In this document: positions 61,191 through 64,000 of the stretch, piece after piece
Layout: every line of letters begins with the position of its first letter
Position numbering within the stretch: position 1 is the stretch's first letter
Assembly: GCA_040387375.1 (NCBI GenBank)
Contig: JAZKDW010000010.1
Span: 1-64,000 of the forward strand
Direction of reading: 5' to 3'
DNA length: 64,000 nucleotides
From: JAZKDW01 sp040387375
Lineage (GTDB): Bacteria; Pseudomonadota; Gammaproteobacteria; Burkholderiales; Burkholderiaceae_D
Position numbers and translations under genes: made by a program
Notes under the pieces: generated by a model
The model's database searches: none
Seen by the model: only the letters and a program-made list of their open reading frames with translations
What the model was told of the DNA's origin: nothing

Positions 61191-62644
61191 GCTGGATGAT
61201 CCTCATCAGTGTCTGTTGGGGCGGGATGGCGCACGGGCAGCGTGACGCGGAAGCGGGAGCCTTTGCCGATTGCGGTGTCCACATCGATATGTCCGTGATG
61301 TTTTTGCACGATGCCGTAGGAGAGCGACAGGCCGAGTCCCGTGCCTTTTCCTACCGGCTTGGAGGTATAGAAGGGATCGAAGATGCGCGACAAGCTCTCC
61401 TTCGGAATGCCCGAGCCGGTGTCGGCTACTTCGATCCAGACCTTCGCTCCTTCCATTCCCGTGCTGATGGTGATGGTGCCGCGTTCGGGGCCGATCGCAT
61501 GCGCGGCATTGACGACCAGGTTCATCACCACCTGGTTGATCTGCGACGGCAGGCATTCGATGTTGGGAATATTGCCGTAGTTGCGGATGATGTCGGCCTT
61601 GTATTTGGTTTCGTTGCTGACGATGTTCAGTGTCGAGTCGATGCCGTCATGCACGTTCGCCCATTGCCATTCCTGGGTCGATTCCACGCGCGAGAAATCC
61701 TTCAGGTCCTGCACGATTTTTCGTACGCGCACAATGCCTTCCTTGGATTCGCGCATCAGGATCGGGATATCTTCCTTGAGAAAATCAAGCTCGACCTGTT
61801 CCCGCATGTTCTTGAGCCGCGCGGCTACATCTGGCGCGCTGACGTTCTGCTCCGCCTCCTCGTAAGCGGAAAGCATCTCGAACAGGCTTTGCAGATACAG
61901 TTCCAGCGTGCCGAAGTTCGAAAAAATATAACCGACCGGATTATTGATCTCATGCGCGACACCTGCGGCGAGCTGGCCGATGGATGCCAGCTTCTCCGAC
62001 TGCACCAGTTGCTCCTGGGCTCGCGAATATTGGGCATTCAAGGCCGTCAGTTCGGCATTGCGGCAGTGCAGTTCGGTATCGGTTTTTTCGCGCTGCCGGA
62101 TATCTTCCTCGAGCCGGCGATTCGCTTCCGCAAGCTGGGCAGTGCGCTTTTCAACCAGTTGCTCCAGGTCGAGCTGCGTGCGCTGCGGATCGGCCACCAC
62201 CAGCTTCTTTTGTGTCACGTCCTGCAGGACCTCCATCGCGCCTACGATATGTCCGTCCAGGTCATGCAAGGGGGCGGCGGAAAAAAAGATCCAGCGTCCG
62301 CTTCCTTCTTCCTGCGAAATGAATTCCTCGGCCTCCCAGGCGCCCGGGATCAGGGGCGCGGGCCGGAACTGATGCGAATAAAAGTCGGAGGCGATTTGCG
62401 TCACCGTGCCGTCGACAATCAGGTCGGCCAGCACCGGACGCTGCTCGGGGTAGAAGGGCTGCCACTGGTTGCTGGTCCCGATCATTTGCGCCGCCGGTTT
62501 GCCCAGCACCCGTTCGCAAGCCTGGTTCCAGTGCGTGATGACATGATCGGCGTCGATCGCGAAGGTCGGCATCGGATTGTCCGCGATGAATGCGGCGAGG
62601 GCGGGCGTCATGCGTGCGTTAGGGAAAAACATGGATGCACTCAT
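61187..62644 (-). CDS. PAS-domain sensor histidine kinase
   Basis: A 485-residue soluble kinase. A PAS domain (~20-150: FAIDADHVITHWNQACERVLG) and coiled coil (EKRTAQLAEANRRLEEDI) precede HisKA with SEKLASIGQLAAGVAHEINNPVGYI. The HATPase has NLVVNAAHAI, EVADTGSGIP and GKGTGLGLSLSYGIVQKHHG. No membrane segment. The ATG at 62644 overlaps the HDOD stop (ATGA). It may phosphorylate the two downstream regulators. Confidence 0.92.
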   Translation of the reverse strand: MSASMFFPNARMTPALAAFIADNPMPTFAIDADHVITHWNQACERVLGKPAAQMIGTSNQWQPFYPEQRPVLADLIVDGTVTQIASDFYSHQFRPAPLIPGAWEAEEFISQEEGSGRWIFFSAAPLHDLDGHIVGAMEVLQDVTQKKLVVADPQRTQLDLEQLVEKRTAQLAEANRRLEEDIRQREKTDTELHCRNAELTALNAQYSRAQEQLVQSEKLASIGQLAAGVAHEINNPVGYIFSNFGTLELYLQSLFEMLSAYEEAEQNVSAPDVAARLKNMREQVELDFLKEDIPILMRESKEGIVRVRKIVQDLKDFSRVESTQEWQWANVHDGIDSTLNIVSNETKYKADIIRNYGNIPNIECLPSQINQVVMNLVVNAAHAIGPERGTITISTGMEGAKVWIEVADTGSGIPKESLSRIFDPFYTSKPVGKGTGLGLSLSYGIVQKHHGHIDVDTAIGKGSRFRVTLPVRHPAPTDTDEDHPA

Positions 62645-63489
62645 GTGATCGACACCAGTATCTGGCATGCCTCTTCAAATTGCATTTCGGTTTCGCGGAA
62701 CACCCGCATCCTGGCTTCCTGGTCCAGCTCCAGGCCGTGCCAGGCAAGCGAGGAAACGGGCGGCACCAGGTCCTTGTCGTCGCCGGACAAGTCAAGCGCG
62801 TGCGCGATGCAGTCGGCGACATGCACGATGGCCGCCAGCGAGCCGGGGCCTTGCAGCTCCGGCGCGTGATGGCCCTCGATTGCCTTCTGCATCAGCACCG
62901 GAAATTTCCAGTATTCCGCCAGCGCCCGTCCAACCATCGCATGATCCAGCCCGAGCACCGAGCGCTCGGCCTCGATCAGATAACAATCCTGTGTCGACTG
63001 GTACGCGAGGACTTCTTCATAATGCTGCGGCGCGCGCGTCACCAGGACCAGCCGCCCGATGTCGTGCAGCAGGCCGAGCATGAAGGCATGGTCTTCATTG
63101 GCGCGCAGCTGGCGGGCCAGCGCCTTGGCGCACAGCGCGGTGGCGACGGAATGCCGCCAGAATGCCTCGAACCGGAACGTGGCATGCTTGCTGCCGGAGA
63201 AGGTGCCATTCACCGATGCCGCAATCACCAGCGTGCGCACGCTGTCGTAGCCGAGAATCGCAATCGCCTGCTGGATCGAGGTGACCTTGCTCGGCATGCC
63301 GTAGAAGGAAGAGTTCGCCAGACGCAGCGTCTTCGCGGTCAGCGCCTGGTCATGCGACACTTTTTCCGCCAGCACGCGCGTGCTTGTGTTTTCATCTTCC
63401 AGGGTGCTCAGCAATTCGATCACGACCACCGGCAGCGCGGGCAGGTCGCGGATATTCTTGATGACGTCGTTGAGTGTCAGTGTAGTCAT
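62641..63489 (-). CDS. HDOD domain signalling protein
   Basis: A 282-residue HDOD protein: LPALPVVVIELLSTLED start, VSHDQALTAKTLRLANSSFYG and LGLLHDIGRLVLV with the HD pair present, and AIEGHHAPEL. HDOD proteins regulate motility, stress or c-di-GMP outputs without known catalysis. It overlaps neighbours on both sides by four bases. Confidence 0.92.
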   Translation of the reverse strand: MTTLTLNDVIKNIRDLPALPVVVIELLSTLEDENTSTRVLAEKVSHDQALTAKTLRLANSSFYGMPSKVTSIQQAIAILGYDSVRTLVIAASVNGTFSGSKHATFRFEAFWRHSVATALCAKALARQLRANEDHAFMLGLLHDIGRLVLVTRAPQHYEEVLAYQSTQDCYLIEAERSVLGLDHAMVGRALAEYWKFPVLMQKAIEGHHAPELQGPGSLAAIVHVADCIAHALDLSGDDKDLVPPVSSLAWHGLELDQEARMRVFRETEMQFEEACQILVSIT

Positions 63490-63806
63490 GACTGGCCGCC
63501 TGAGCGGTACTGCATGATGCTGGTCAATAGCAAGGCACTCGCTCCCTGGTCGCCGCAGCGTCGGAACAGCAGCGTCAGGCGTTGCCGCATCCGCTCGCGT
63601 TGTTCCGCCAGTTCGGCCTCGGACACCGAATCGTCCAGCACCACCAGGTGATCGATGCCGCGGCGGCGGACGGATACCAGCATGGCGTCGGACAATACGG
63701 TCCCGCGCGGCAAAAGCACACCGCCAAGGCCATCTAATACGGGCTCGGCCAGGGTCATCCCCGGGGCCACGTCTTCGAGATCGAGTTCCAGAAAATGAAC
63801 GATCAT
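63486..63806 (-). CDS. Small signalling-operon protein, HD-associated N-terminal-like domain
   Basis: A 106-residue protein starting MIVHFLELDLEDVAPGMTLAEPVLDGLGGVLLPRGTVL in pieces, then LVSVRRRGIDHLVVLDD and a helical C-terminus. The DV.PGM.LA..V.D..G.LLL..GT.L pattern is the small domain that precedes HD-GYP domains in many proteins (DUF3391-like); here it stands alone. It may pair with the degenerate HD-GYP protein encoded downstream. Confidence 0.75.
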   Translation of the reverse strand: MIVHFLELDLEDVAPGMTLAEPVLDGLGGVLLPRGTVLSDAMLVSVRRRGIDHLVVLDDSVSEAELAEQRERMRQRLTLLFRRCGDQGASALLLTSIMQYRSGGQS

Positions 63807-64000
63807 GATCGCCCCCCTAATTGAATGTCTTGCGTCAAAGTCATCAGCTTGCCCCGCGATTGCGATCCATGCCCCATGCTGCGCGCCACCACCTTGAAGC
63901 GGGCGCCTTGCAGCTCGACGGTGCAGCGCTCATCCTTGCCGGAGTCCTGCGTCGCATGCAGCAGCTCCGGCATCAGTTGTGTCGCATCGCTGCCCAGTAT
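63803..64000 (-). CDS. C-terminal part of a PAS-like protein (window edge)
   Basis: The frame is open to the window edge and ends at 63803. The visible 65 residues read SDATQLMPELLHATQDSGKD, then CTVELQGARFKVVARSMGHG and LTQDIQLGGRS. This looks like the last strands of a PAS domain. The stop overlaps the next ATG (ATGA), continuing the operon. Confidence 0.7.
   Translation of the reverse strand: MLGSDATQLMPELLHATQDSGKDERCTVELQGARFKVVARSMGHGSQSRGKLMTLTQDIQLGGRS

Overview
The window looks like a chromosomal segment of a GC-rich betaproteobacterium of the order Burkholderiales, probably an Oxalobacteraceae member (Herbaspirillum, Noviherbaspirillum or Massilia type). This rests on the urt/ure cluster layout, flhDC as flagellar master regulator, the order flhB-flhA-flhF-flhG-fliA-motC-motD, and the intergenic repeats. 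It is an inference from gene content; no marker gene was compared.

Region by region. (1) 1-3000: the 3' end of an RHS/LysM polymorphic-toxin-like protein with a variable C-terminal tip and a small downstream gene in the place of an immunity gene. (2) 3060-3541: intergenic repeats. (3) 3569-15125, minus strand: nitrogen operon urtABCDE-ureDABCEFG-hupE/ureJ (urea ABC importer, nickel urease and its accessory proteins), with a sigma-54 promoter and candidate NtrC sites upstream of urtA. (4) 15500-18335: universal stress protein, CstA-type transporter and a YbdD-like small protein, with FNR-like boxes. (5) 18711-27269: an aromatic-acid catabolic region (aryl-CoA ligase, orphan substrate-binding protein, MarR regulator, FAD monooxygenase with a 59-residue DUF2783-like partner, ACMSD-like amidohydrolase, Bug protein) ending in two gene remnants (FAA hydrolase, LysR regulator). 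(6) 27612-32730: flhDC, motAB and a NarL-type histidine kinase/response regulator pair. (7) 33174-40576: flhB, flhA, flhF, flhG, fliA, motC, motD. (8) 40594-42123, minus: flgN, flgM, flgA; 42271-52076, plus: flgBCDEFGHIJ and flgKL. (9) 52081-58953, minus: a membrane-to-c-di-GMP signalling operon: TonB-dependent receptor, YfiR-like protein, CHASE8-like hybrid kinase, REC-PAS-GGDEF-EAL protein. (10) 59308-64000, minus: six signalling genes chained by ATGA overlaps.

How they work together. The nitrogen block imports and hydrolyses urea. The flagellar block carries master regulator, export gate, sigma-28 and anti-sigma, rod/hook genes and two stator pairs; sigma-28 promoters are visible before motAB, flgM and flgKL. 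The last two blocks join two-component signalling to c-di-GMP or HD-type outputs and plausibly set motile versus sessile behaviour.

Most unusual items: an 84-nt repeat module found twice whose internal 22-nt hairpin has changed sequence while keeping its pairing; a FlhG whose P-loop is erased; an HD-GYP-like regulator without its metal ligands; the TonB/YfiR/CHASE8-kinase/EAL relay; and exact 14-bp operator-like sites flanking the marR gene.
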